DNA from: Lucinisca nassula
Lineage: Eukaryota; Mollusca; Bivalvia; Lucinida; Lucinidae
Direction: 5' to 3'
DNA: 64,000 bases
Assembly: GCA_963580285.1 (NCBI GenBank)
Contig: OY757015.1
Location: 132,184,717 to 132,248,716 of the forward strand
Positions 20,908 to 30,576 of this stretch are shown one piece after another (positions within the stretch are counted from its first letter, which is position 1; every line of letters starts with the position of its first letter). The notes under the pieces are model-generated. The model made no database searches. It had not been told where the DNA came from and was given only the letters and a program-made list of their open reading frames with translations. A program made the position numbers and the translations under genes.

Positions 20908-21614
20908 ATGTTTCCGATTTGTTCGCGTCCCGATTTGGAAGTATATCTATTGCGTTGGATACAAAATGGGAAAATCGAATCTTTCGCTCGACATATCGAA
21001 GATATTCGCCAATCCAAAGGTCTTCTATCGGGCGCCGAAGTTCGCCGAAAATACAAAATAGGGCAAAATAGGCTAGACAAAATATGGAGACAGGGTGCGC
21101 ACACTATAGAACGTGTGTCTCGCGACGAACCTGCACTAGATATATCGATGCCAGCAGAAGGCATCTTGCCCTACAAAGGAGTTGCTTCCGTTAGCTCCGC
21201 CAAAGAACAACAAAAAAAACCCGCGCCCGACTGCCGTAGACGTCTACAAAAGGCTGGAGGGACTCGAGTCCCAAGCAGAGCAATCTACGAGACTGCTGGA
21301 GTTGGTGCTGGCCCAGTTGGCCGACAACACAGACAAAGAAGAAGACGAAGATCTCGATGCCTTCCTAGAAGAGACATAGGAAAAAAACAGAGGAGGCCCG
21401 ACAAGATACCCGGACGGTCCTCGGGAAAATAGAGCAAATGGTGGATACGGTCCGAGGAATGGTATACATCTCGAGTGCAGCGGCGGTCGTCTGGGCGGTG
21501 GTCGCAAAGACCTGGAACCATTGTACGCCCATGGCTCCGCCACACGCGAAGAAGCCGCCGAACACCAACCCGCCGGCCGTTGTTTCCGTTCATCCGGAGG
21601 AACTAGCACAGTAG
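20908..21614 (+). pseudogene. Gene D: HTH-like segment, coiled coil and hydrophobic segment, frameshifted
   Basis: ATG at 20,908. At about 21,025-21,095 the frame encodes LSGAEVRRKYKIGQNRLDKI, which resembles the gene A segment (LSVREAKKKYHIS...). After a frameshift near 21,215 comes RLEGLESQAEQSTRLLELVL, a leucine-rich coiled coil, then an acidic run (DKEEDEDLDAF). A second frameshift near 21,380 leads to a region with MVYISSAAAVVWAVVAKTW, long and hydrophobic enough for a membrane segment, then a Pro-rich tail and stop at 21,614. Recognition plus coiled coil plus hydrophobic tail could suit a membrane-anchored or virion-associated protein. That reading is inference, and no family is recognised. 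Confidence 0.55.
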
Positions 21615-21641
21615 CCACCGTCGGCCGGGGATCCCTTCTAC

Positions 21642-22113
21642 ATGGAATAGTCGAAGACCCCCCAAGTATCTTCGAGTACCTTCGAACAGCTTGAGCTGGC
21701 GGGAGCTGGTGCCTACAAAGTCGAAGCCTGGAGCTGGGGAGAAGGAACATTTGGACGAGAACATATATCTGCGAAATACATATATGCAAACTCTGTTTGC
21801 GGGCAGGCATGCAGCTCGTGCAGAAAAGAGGATGTTGGCCTAGGTTCCATGGGGTTTGGAGAACACAAGAAGAACTACATGGAAAGGGGGCAGATCGAGT
21901 GGGGAAATCTAGAAGAGATCCGGGAGGCTTCCCGCGAATGGGAGAAGATAGGATATAGACGAGGGAGAAGCGTGTTGGGAAGATCTTGGGGGGGGGGATA
22001 TCTCGTCCGAAATGGCGGAAGAAATGTTGGGGTGGAAACACGAGGGTTTGTACGTTGTGGCCATTTGCGGGGCTCGCGTATTCTGCACAAATCTTGGAGG
22101 GGTTGTACGCTAG
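21642..22113 (+). pseudogene. Gene E: small protein with CxxxCxxC motif, unknown
   Basis: ATG at 21,642, with TAG as third codon and the frame then open. It encodes AYKVEAWSWGEGTFGREHIS, a Cys cluster (VCGQACSSCRK, about 21,798-21,830) and a charged helix (GNLEEIREASREWEKI). A G-run at about 21,989-21,998 shifts frame, after which EMLGWKHEGLYVVAICGARV and a stop at 22,111-22,113 can be read. The stop overlaps the stop of the right copy of gene C on the other strand in a shared CTAG. Length is about 155 codons. The Cys spacing suggests metal binding. Function unknown. Confidence 0.5.
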
Positions 22114-23720
22114 ACGGCTGGTGCGGAGGCTATGGAGACCATCCTGTTCTTCATCAGTGTAGGCGTCGTCTTTTCTACCCCAAACCTGCAGATGATGGGG
22201 CTCCGCAACTTTTCCAGCTCTGCCGGCCCACCAAGGCGCTCTATCTCCTTCTCCAGAAAGTGTCCGTACGTTGGGTGTTCCACATCCGTCGTCGGCTCTC
22301 CTCCCTCGTCTAGGGGAACCAATTATAGCAGCATTCTGGGGGCTCCCCAAAACATCTGCGAGCATAACCTTCTGCAGAGATATTCTCCTGGGAGCATATC
22401 AACGGCTTTCCACAGATCTGTAGATTTGGCGGCGATCTCCACCCGTCGCACACACGAAGCCTTTTCGACAAATTCCGCCTCCGACTATGCCAATCTCTGG
22501 TGAGTCTCTACGCGAATATTTCCAGGAGCATGCACTACTTGGATTTGATTCCAGCAAACCTCCATCCCTCCCCTACCAAAGAACTTCTTGTTCGGCTGCA
22601 CTTCTATCTCCAGGCCCCGCACCAGGGCGTTGTGTTCCAGCGCTGGCATCCAGTATGTGGTTTTGTAGCGAGCGACCGTCGTCCACCCGTTTCTCGAAGA
22701 ATTCTTTGCAGTTGGATAGGATCCTAGCCAGGCCCTCTGTTGCCCACACCGCTATTTTAGGAGTCGAATCGTTCGACAGCACGACCCTAGGCTTTCGTGT
22801 ATCCTGGTGCTGCTCTCGAAACCCCAGCACGATCCACCTATTCGGTTGGAGGCTAGAGATCTTGCTGGTCTGCATGGAAGATAGGATCCCCACCACCTCC
22901 TCCTCGGTTTTCCTCGAAGCAGCCATGTACTCCCGATGCTCGGTGGCAAGCTTGGATATCTGTTCTAGCTCCTCTCGCCTGTACCTCCTGTTTCTTTCCT
23001 TTTCTTCTTCCAGCCGTTTTTGGGTCTCCCTCCTCCACTTCTCTATGTCGGCGGCTTGGAACAGATCCCAATGCCTCTTCTCTCTGTCTCGCGTAGAGAG
23101 CGTGGAGAGTCTGCGACCATTGGCTGTCTCCGGCATTTCCACGATCTGGAACTGCGAGGTCTCCGCACCAATCCGATGGGTCTTCTTTTCCCGCCACACC
23201 CAGGACACCTTGTCGGTCGGTGGAAGAAGGGTGGATGGATCCGACCCGTTTGGGTGCAGGGCTGTCGGTTTCTTGCAGGCGGCCAGGATCGTTGCGGAGC
23301 CAGCGTCTTTGTTGTAGCAGCGAAGCGGAGAAAATAGGATAGAATCCTCGCCGTCCTCCCGCGCACCTTACCTGGTTTCCAGTATATCCGCCCGAAATAT
23401 CTGGCAATCCCGGAATATTAAGTCTGCCGCGGCCCATTTCACAGCCCTCTCCCAGCTGCCATCGTTGTCCACGGTTTGTGGCTTGGGGCGTATCCGCATG
23501 CCGGCCACCCTACCAGTCCCGATGTGCGCATACCAGGCCACGAAGATTGTCCCTTGGGGTCTGTCGGCTAGGACAAGGCATCTATCCAGGCTGCCGGTCA
23601 GGTTTGTACACATCCTTGAAGGCGGCTGTACGACCAACGGATCTTCTTCCTCCGGAGACACGACGCCAAGCGCCTCCTCGACCAGCACTCTGGAAGAGAT
23701 GTTCCCCAATCCTCGACATC
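22110..23720 (-). pseudogene. Gene C, right copy: apparently original C-terminus
   Basis: Mirror of 19,187-20,767. Reading right to left it starts near 23,720, shows the same charged helix (about 23,000), and ends with EHPTYGHFLEKEIERLGG, then ...IASAPAV and TAG at 22,112-22,110. Here the reading frame is continuous through the C-terminus that the left arm has lost to a G-run and the arm boundary. Damage differs from the left arm: at about 23,371 a CAA codon (left) is TAA (right), and a frameshift lies near 22,680. Tail-to-tail overlap with gene E suggests this is the authentic junction. Confidence 0.6.
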
Positions 23721-23979
23721 CGACCTCTCCACTCCGATACCTCGACCGTTTCCACCGATACGCCTACTGCTTCCCCAGATGTGCTGCCCCAGTGCCAGCG
23801 ATCCTTTTTATATGGAATAGAGGCCTGCGGTTAAAGAGTTCCACACTAGTCGCCCTGCTCGGGAGGCCAGTGCGGAATTCTTTTCGCTTTGCGCGTTGCT
23901 GGTGTACCTATATTCGCTGCCAAATGCAGTCTTCTCCTCTGCCACGCAGAGCAACTGTTCCAAAGGAACACAAACACGA

Positions 23980-24706
23980 CTACATATCGTATTCTATGGT
24001 TCTGGTGGGGTGGGCGCCAGTAGTCTCGTATTTTTCTAGTTTTGGGGTTGTTTCGGCGTAGCGGAGGAGGTCTTCTTCGGACATCTCTTTCCAGTTTGGG
24101 AGCACAAAGGACACTTCTCGATCGTCCTTTTTCTCCGAAATGGGCGATTCGCAGATTTTGCCTAATTTGCAAAGAAATGGTTGGTCGAGCATTCGAAGGC
24201 ATTCCATTCCACCCAGGAGTCGCGTCGTTTCTTGGATGCGATACCGGTGCACTGGAGTGGTGGTGGAGGGTTGTTCTTCGTTGGGATCCGACAAGAGAAG
24301 GAGTAGCCTATTCTTCTTTTTGTTTCGGCCTACCGAGAAGTTTTTGCAAAGGTAGGTCTCCTCCGAAAGATCGTTGGCTTTTTTCCAACGCGGCGAAGGG
24401 TGGGGTGGTGTCCAATTCCAATCTTCCTCTGGGCATGCTTGTGTTTGGCAAATCTAGACGTTGGACTCTGGGTGTTCTTCCAAGGGCGGTCCTCGGAGGC
24501 TCTAGGCCAAGATTTTTGCAGATATTCTCTCCTGCCCGCATCCGCCACGTACATGTATCGCGTTTGCATGGACAAACCTCCGCCATAGTTCCGACAAGGT
24601 GTAGGTATCGAAGAGTCCAACCTAGACAGTCTTGGTCGTGCAGGTTCTCGATGTTGCAAACTTCCTCGATTTCGATCTCTTCTGGAATCTCTAGCGGTGC
24701 TTGCAT
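23980..24706 (-). pseudogene. Gene B, right copy
   Basis: ATG at 24,706-24,704 and stop at 23,980, with one frameshift near 24,300. The C-terminal half is more complete than in the left arm: ...CESPISEKKDDREVSF and EDLLRYAETTPKLEKYETT precede EYDM-stop. The overlap with gene A is conserved. Confidence 0.6.
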
Positions 24707-25313
24707 TGGTGGTGGTCCGGTGGGAACATCCTTGTTTTTTCCAGAGAATGCATTTCTCGCTTGCAACGCAGTGGTCTATGGCGCCGCATTTGCAGGGGGG
24801 TGCATCCAAGAGGAGCACTGGGGGCACGCCTCTATTGGACGCAGTAGCAAGGCAGTCGATGCATTTGCCTGTTTGTCTTTCTGCCGGCTCCGACTCCGCA
24901 AGAACAAATCGAATCTTCCCTGCAGAAGGTTGAAATTGGTTTGGATGGAAAATACAGACGATTCCACTACTATGCCGCTTTCTACAAGATCGCTTTCAAC
25001 GAGAGTATATATCTCGAGAAACTGTCGGGGGATTTTGTGTCTTTCGTAGAACGTGTGCTCCGAGAGTTCCAAAATTTGTTTCTCCTTCTTGGATAGAAAG
25101 AATTGTGGTGCGGCGTGGAGTGCGGTGCGGATAGATTCCCAGTTCGCCCCATCCATAGCCGGCCGGTCCTGGGTTCGTGCAGGAGTATGTATTGCCCCGA
25201 ATTCTTGCATACCTGGCTTGGGAGATGTGGTATTTTTTCTTCGCCTCTCGGACAGATAGCCTACCAGATCGGATTTCGGCGTAGGCCTCTCGCGATAGCT
25301 GAGCTCCAGGCAT
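24691..25313 (-). pseudogene. Gene A, right copy
   Basis: ATG at 25,313. Codon 5 is CAG, so the N-terminus with the HTH-like segment is open here. The middle is clearer than in the left arm: FFLSKKEKQILELSEHTFYE and RQFLEIYTLVESDLVESGIV. A small insertion near 24,880 relative to the left arm breaks the Cys-rich part. Function unknown, as for the left copy. Confidence 0.6.
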
Positions 25314-25357
25314 GTTGGCGTATGCCCTGTACCTCCATACAGTCTAACTTCAATGGC

Positions 25358-25686
25358 CCGGCCCCGATAGCTCAGTTGGTAGAGTGTCCGCTCCGGGGAA
25401 CGGGAGGTCTCGGGTTCGATCCCGGGCCGGGACATACCAAAGTCGTTAAAAATGGTACTAGCTGCTCCTCGCTTGGCACTCAGATTTACGGGGTAGAGCT
25501 AGGACTGGTCGATCCAGTGTCAGGATAATGTGACTGGGTGTGGTATCATGTAATGTGTCTGGGACATGATACTTCAGTGAGGCAGCACTATAAACGTGAG
25601 CATTGAGCTCCCTGTCGCAACCAGACACCGTCGTGATATGACTGAAAAATTGTTGAAAGCGACGTTAAACCCGAATTCACACACAA
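25358..25686 (+). repeat. tRNA-headed SINE nested in the MITE
   Basis: The head at 25,360-25,433 has a tRNA-like A box (TAGCTCAGTTGGTAGAG) and B box (GGTTCGATCCC). The body includes 'gtgaggcagcactataaac' and the tail TTGTTGAAAGCGACGTTAAA. TTCAATGGC is duplicated at 25,349-25,357 and 25,687-25,695. The acceptor-like ends do not pair fully, so this is not a functional tRNA gene. Confidence 0.85.
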
Positions 25687-25816
25687 TTCAATGGCTCGAA
25701 CATCTTTGGGGCCTCGAAAATCTGTTCGAGACAGGGGTAGTTCGAGCCACTGAGGGTTACTGTCAGGAGGTACATCGAGATACTTTTGGACAGCTTTCCG
25801 GTGCTCAAAAATGAAA

Positions 25817-25885
25817 ATGTATGCTATGTGTACTCATCAGAATCGCCTCATCGAGGCGGCTCTAATGAGTACACAAAGCATACAT
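25817..25885. repeat. Hairpin repeat family I, core copy 3
   Basis: Palindrome with arms ATGTATGCTATGTGTACTCA and complement, with the same CGCCTCATCGAGGCGG turn as the other copies. Confidence 0.7.
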
Positions 25886-26117
25886 TTGCAAGGTTAAAAG
25901 ACAAAAATCTCCTAAATTATCCCCTACTATTTCTTATGTAGAGGATTTCCTTAGGGGCGCAAGTACGGGTTCGACTCGGCCATGGTAAACGAGCCATCGA
26001 AGTTCTACTGTATCTCTATTGGAAGTACACTTTGGTATGTACCTCTATATCTCTAATTGGAAGTACACTTTCGCAGCGCCCTTTCTGCTTCTTCTTGGGC
26101 AAGGCGGGTCTGTGTGT

Positions 26118-26575
26118 CGACCGGCAGCCCTGCAAAATATACGCAAGGCCTGGGAGCCGAGATTTGCCAAATAGAGCCTCTAGGGCCTACATGTTCACTT
26201 TCCCGGGTGCCAAATACAGCCTCTAGGGGGTGGGGGGGGGGGCTGGGGGTACACTTTCCTGTCGCAAAATATACGCAAGGCCTGGGAGCCGAGATTTTCC
26301 AAATAGAGCCGTACACTTTCCCGGGTGCCAAATACAGCCTCTAGGGGGCCTGGAGGTACACTTTCCGGCCGCAAAATATACGCAATTCCTGGGAGCCAAT
26401 ATTTGCCAAATAGAACCGTACACTTTCCCGGGTGCCAAATACAGCCTCTAGGGGGCCTGGAGGTACGCTTTCCATCCGCAAAATATACGCAAGGCCGCGG
26501 AGCCGAGATTTGCCAAATAGATCCTCTAGGGGGCCTGGAGGTACACTTTCCCGGGTGCCCCTAGAGGTACAAATT
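26118..26575 (-). repeat. 107-bp tandem array, right arm
   Basis: Reverse complement of the left array, with fewer or shorter units and different substitutions. It includes a G-run expansion at about 26,227. Confidence 0.88.
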
Positions 26576-26741
26576 GTGTGCCAGAACCTAATGGCAGCCA
26601 GAGTGTACTTCACATGCGATATTGTAGCCAGAGTGTGCTGCACATGTCACTTTCTATATACTTATGTATTGAAGAGGTACTTTTTCCGGCCGGTGAAATT
26701 CACCACTCTGTATACTACTATCGGATTTTTTTTAAAAAGTT

Positions 26742-27010
26742 AGTTTATACTAATTTTTTTAGTTCGATTGCGATGGTAGCTTCAAGCTTATTTAATCGCT
26801 CTCAAACTCTAATTCCGGATTTTTCAAGAGCGCGAGAGAGAGGCAGTGACTATTACACCACTGCTACCCAATTACACCTGGGTGGAGCGAGGCCGTGTCA
26901 TTACAATGTACGTGTCTTGCCCAAGGACACACATCAATACCGGGTGCCGGATTCGAACGCACAACCTCTCGATCATTAGTCGAACGCGTTAACCACTGCG
27001 CTATCGAGGC
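26742..27010 (-). repeat. tRNA-headed SINE at the right flank of the palindromic element
   Basis: On the minus strand the head (27,008-26,937) reads AGCCTCGATAGCGCAGTGG, a loop with AAT in anticodon position, and GCGTTCGAATCC as B box. The body has 'cttgggcaagacacgta' and 'ccacccaggtgtaattggg'. TTTAAAAAGTT (26,731-26,741) and TTTTAAAAGTT (27,011-27,021) look like its target duplication, placing it in the same minisatellite unit. Confidence 0.8.
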
Positions 27011-28425
27011 TTTTAAAAGTTGAACAGTTCATTCTCTAATCGTCCCCAATCAGCCTGTAAAGTTTCAGGGCAATAGCTGTAATTGTTTTTGAGATATCTT
27101 GCTTAAAAGCTTAAAATGTCCACAGTTCCAAAGGGCCATGACTCAAGAAAAAAATCGGATTTTTTTTTCAAAAGTTAATCAGTTCATCTTCTCATCATCC
27201 CGAATCAGTCTGAAAAATTTCAGGGAAATAGCTCAAATCGTTTTTGGGATATCTTGCTTAAAAGCTTAAAGCGCCCAAAGTTTCAAAGGGCCTTAATTTA
27301 AGTAAAAAAAAAAATCAGATTTTTTTCAAAAGTTATTCAGTTCATCTGCTCATCGTCTCCAATCAGTCTGTAAATTTTCAGGGCAATAGCTATAATGTTT
27401 TTTTTAGATATCTTGCTTAAAATCTTTAATTGCCCAAAGCTCCAAAGGAGCATAACTTAAGAAAAAAAATCGGATTTGTTTCCAAAAGTCAATCAGTTCA
27501 TCTTCTCATCATCCCGAATCAGTCTGTAACGTTTCAGGGAAAAAGCTCAAATCGTTTTTGAGATGTCTTGCTTACAAGCTTAGAGCGCCCAAAGTTTCAA
27601 AGGGCCTTTACTTAAGTAAAAAATACAGATTTGTTTCAAAAGTTATTCAGTTCATCTGCTCATTCGTCCCCAATCAGTCTGTAAATTTTCAGGGCAATAG
27701 CTGTAATGCTTTTTGAGATATCCTGCTTACAAGCTTAAAATGCCCAAAGATCCAAAGGACCATAACTCAAGAAAACAATTTCGGATTTTTTCAACAAAGT
27801 TAATCAGTTAATCTACCCATCTTCCCGAATCAGTCTGTAAAGTTTCAGGGCAACAGCTCAAATCGTTTTTGAGATATCTTGCTTACAAGCTTAAAATGCG
27901 CAAAGGGTCCTAACTAAAGTTAAAAAATCAGATTTTTTGCCAAAGTTAATCAGTTCATCTTCTTGTCATCCCCAATCGGTATGTAAAGTTTCAGGGCAAT
28001 AGCTCAAATCGTTTTTGAGATATCTTGCTTACAAGCTTAAAATGTCCAAGTTTCAAAGGGCCATATCTCAAGTGAAAAATATTCAGATTTTTTCAAAAGT
28101 TAATCAGTTGGTCTTCTCATCATCCACAATCAGTATGTAAAGTTTCAGCGCAATATCTCTAATGGTGTTTGAGGTATCTTGCTTACAAGATTTCATGGAA
28201 TTTTTGCAAAAGGGCAGGACTCCAGAAAGGGGCATAATCCAGATAGAAAAAAAAAACATGGGTCAATTATGTTTTCATAAGGAATCCATACATGAAATTT
28301 CAAAAACCTAGCATGCACTATTCAACAGTTATACTATGCAGTAAAAAGCGTAACGGACGGAAGGACGGACGAACATGGTGGAAGCAATATGCCTTCACAA
28401 CTTCTTCGAAGTTGGGGGCATAAAT
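27011..28425. repeat. Minisatellite-cored dispersed element (~150-bp units)
   Basis: About eight units with 'aatcagttcatcttctcat', 'tgagatatcttgctta' and 'caaagggccata'. The right end has GACGGAAGGACGGACGAACA then a GAAGTTGGGGGCATAAA end. It is the host sequence of the palindromic element and of the SINE at 26,742. Confidence 0.8.
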
Positions 28426-28464
28426 ACGATAATTATGGTTCTGGACCAGCCAATCAGTAATTTT

Positions 28465-28655
28465 TGTTGACGCCCAATGAAACCAATAGGGTTTATAAGC
28501 ATGGACGGTCCGACTAGACCCGCTTTGTGTTGGCAGGCTTAGATCCTCTAAGCGATTTACCAGTACTCGTGTGTGGGTCGGTTTCAGCTCTGCGTGGCAG
28601 CATCATGTAGCCCCCATCTATTTCTTCATGCCCCGATGGGCGGGGCGGGAACGGC
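28465..28655 (-). repeat. SINE-like dispersed repeat, copy 5 (truncated)
   Basis: Carries the 'aatgaaaccaatagggttta', 'agcgatttaccagtactcg' and GATGGGCGGGGC blocks but lacks the tail half of the family. Confidence 0.7.
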
Positions 28656-28659
28656 TTGC

Positions 28660-29640
28660 TGATGGTACCGGGTGTTGAAGTAAAGGTTGCCGCTGATCTC
28701 TACGCCCGCCTCTAACCGATTCGAGAACCTGACCATGCAGCAGGTATTGACTAGGGACAGGGGTTCTAGCACGTTTCACGTGTATGACTACACACATACT
28801 TGGATTGAACTCCGTTTCCCATTGTAACTCCCACTCATGAAGGCGATCTAGATGCAGAAGTATTTGAGCAGCTTATAAGCTGGAGACCGCCAAGTAGATG
28901 GCCATCTCATCAGCGAACGACCGAACCTTTGATCTCGTACTGTTAGTTAAGTCATTTATATATATCAGGAAAAGTATTGGTCCCAGGACGGAACCCTGAG
29001 GAACCCCAGATGTCACAGGCACTGTGACAGATTTTTCATTTTCAAGAACAACTGTTTGTCTTCTAACAGAGAAATGTCTGTATCCATTTATAGCTGGGAC
29101 CTCTGATTCAATAGTTATGGAGCTTTAGCAGGAGTTTCTGATGGCTGACCTTATCAAATGCTTTTGAGAACTTAAGTAAGACTATGTCAGTTAGGCTACC
29201 TGCTAAGGAGTTCCTCATAAGATCTTCTATCAGTGTCACAATCTGGGTCTCACATGATCATTTGCTTCGGATGATCGTTTGCTTCGGAAACCATGCTGCA
29301 AGTCGTACAGCAGGTTGTACTGGTCCATGTGAGAAACCACATTGGTGTTGACGATGTGCTCCAGCACCTTACACAAGATGCTAGTCAGTGATATTGGCCT
29401 GTAATTGGATGCAAGGCTAGTGTCTCCTTTTTTGAAAAGGGGACAGACGTATGCAGTGTTCCAGTCTTAAGGTGTCCTAACATTATCATGGGACTGCTGG
29501 AATATGACCTGTAGGATAGGTGCATTTACGTCACAGTCTTTGTAGGACATGGGGTTTAAGCTGGTCGGGTCCTGCGGCCTTGTGGGGATTGAGATCCTTC
29601 AACAGGTTACTGATTTTCTTTTGCGAAATGTAGGGCTGTC
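28660..29640 (-). pseudogene. Non-LTR retrotransposon reverse transcriptase fragment 1
   Basis: Translated right to left with frame changes it shows FKKGD...NYRPISLTSI, a K-LEHIV motif, LYDLQHGF, then [20 protein letters not shown] and an F-A-D-E remnant of the catalytic box. These are motifs of the Jockey/CR1-type LINE reverse transcriptase. Many stops and indels show old decay. Confidence 0.75.
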
Positions 29641-29720
29641 AGGTTGCCATAAGCATGGAAAGCGTTAAGCGGTGTTATAGCATCGTTTCATCGATCTGCA
29701 TGGCTGCTTTAACCCATTTT

Positions 29721-30040
29721 TTACTGATTGTCCATTGAGAAATGCCAAAGCCAAACCTCCAACATCTTCAGCGGAATGACAGGGGCAATGATAAGACAGA
29801 TCTGCAATGTCAAGCCACAGGCCACTGTCACCATCAGGTCCAGTGAGCTACTGGAGGGTCTTGGCATTGAGGACCTGGACCTGTTCCTGAAAAAAAGAAG
29901 GCTCTGCTGGTATGGACATGTGGAATGCTCCAACGGTGCAGTCAAGACTGCCTGTGACATACAGGTAGGTGGAAAGCGGGGACCTGGAAGGCCCAAGATA
30001 ACCTGGAAGCAGCTGACAGAAAGAGATTGCAGAGAATGAA
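29721..30040 (+). pseudogene. LINE C-terminal fragment, opposite strand
   Basis: A plus-strand frame encodes KKRRLCWYGHVECS and, after a gap, GGKRGPGRPKITWKQLTERD. This W-GH ... G-GRP--TW signature is the C-terminus of many LINE reverse transcriptases. It belongs to a different copy from the minus-strand fragments around it. Confidence 0.75.
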
Positions 30041-30422
30041 AGCTCTCTGTTATCGATCCTCATGATAGACAAGCCTGGAGATCTGGTGTAAGATCTGCCA
30101 TGCGTGCAGCAAGCCAGCTACCTGGAAGGTGGGGGGGGGGGGGGCACTTATGTGGGCGTTGTCCCTGTACCTGCATGTTAATAAAAAATCCGTTGATGAT
30201 GAGACCTGTCAGGTTGAGCTATTATTAGACATTTATTGAGGAAAACAGCAGGGTTCAGTTGTTCAAAACTATCGATGTTGTTATTTAAGGGAAATGGGAA
30301 CACCTGGCAGATTTTTCCACCATTTTTCTAAGGGAGACAGCATTCGGGACTTTCTGTGACAATGTGACCACTAAAAAGCTAACGATGCTTTGCACAACTG
30401 TACACTCAATTTTTTTGAAAAT
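30041..30422. other. No gene seen
   Basis: Includes a G-run at about 30,131-30,144. No supported coding sequence. Confidence 0.45.
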
Positions 30423-30532
30423 GTGAGCGTTTGAGTTTAACGTCTCACCAACAGCTAAGGTCATACGGAGACGGGACCTCGGATAAAGGACTCATCCGAA
30501 AGTCTGGAGAAGCCCGGGATCGATCCTGTTGA
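30423..30532 (-). repeat. SINE-like fragment with TTTAACGTC tail
   Basis: GAGTTTAACGTCTCACC followed by 'ggtcatacggagacgggacc' resembles the tail and body of a second SINE-like family that also ends in GACGTTAAAC. Confidence 0.45.
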
Positions 30533-30576
30533 AAATGTGAAGGAAATCATCAGATGCTGTGTTCGGCACATTATGA

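Larger units (their letters stand above)
20740..22118. other. Unique centre of the palindromic element
   Basis: The only part present once. It contains genes D and E on the plus strand. 20,768-20,907 is A-rich with repeated AAACAAAACAAG-type phrases and no gene. Confidence 0.8.
25340..26010. mobile_element. Mariner-like MITE inserted in the right arm
   Basis: Inverted ends CAGTCTAACTTC (25,340) and GAAGTTCTACTG (to 26,010) are flanked by TA on both sides. The left arm gives the empty site (a single TA in CTATATCTCTATT). The remaining interior has 'ggctcgaacatc' and 'gttcgag' phrases typical of such MITEs. A SINE and a hairpin repeat lie within it. Confidence 0.85.
16771..26719. mobile_element. 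9.95-kb palindromic GC-rich element with five gene types, virus-like or giant-transposon-like
   Basis: Left arm 16,771-20,739 and right arm 22,119-26,719 are inverted copies around a unique 1.38-kb centre. Termini agree over 28 bp with four differences (AGTARTATAYAGARTGG...GAATTTCACC). ATCGG flanks both ends (16,766-16,770 and 26,720-26,724). Removing the element restores AAAATCGGATTTTTTTT, as seen in intact neighbouring minisatellite units. Each arm has a 107-bp tandem array and genes A, B and C, and the centre has D and E. The element is visibly richer in GC than its surroundings. The gene set is not one I can name. Known element classes with 5-6-bp duplications and long inverted ends include Polinton/adintovirus-type elements, but no integrase, polymerase or capsid motif is seen here, so that link is only a hypothesis. 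Confidence 0.85.

Noticed and set aside
21244..22365. Long minus-strand open frame (373 codons) across the palindrome centre
   Set aside because: It runs antisense through genes D and E and into gene C, in a GC-rich area where antisense frames stay open by chance. Its composition (Ser/Pro/Arg/Leu rich) is not protein-like, and the plus-strand genes explain the region better.
22487..23317. 276-codon plus-strand frame in the right arm
   Set aside because: It is the antisense of the right copy of gene C. Its mirror in the left arm is likewise antisense.
25358..25435. Functional tRNA gene
   Set aside because: A and B boxes are good, but the acceptor pairing has mismatches and it is followed by a SINE body, tail and target duplication.
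16771..26719. Assignment to herpesviruses, Polintons or adintoviruses
   Set aside because: Long inverted arms and terminal arrays are suggestive, but no polymerase, integrase, terminase or capsid motif was seen, so naming a family would be unsupported.
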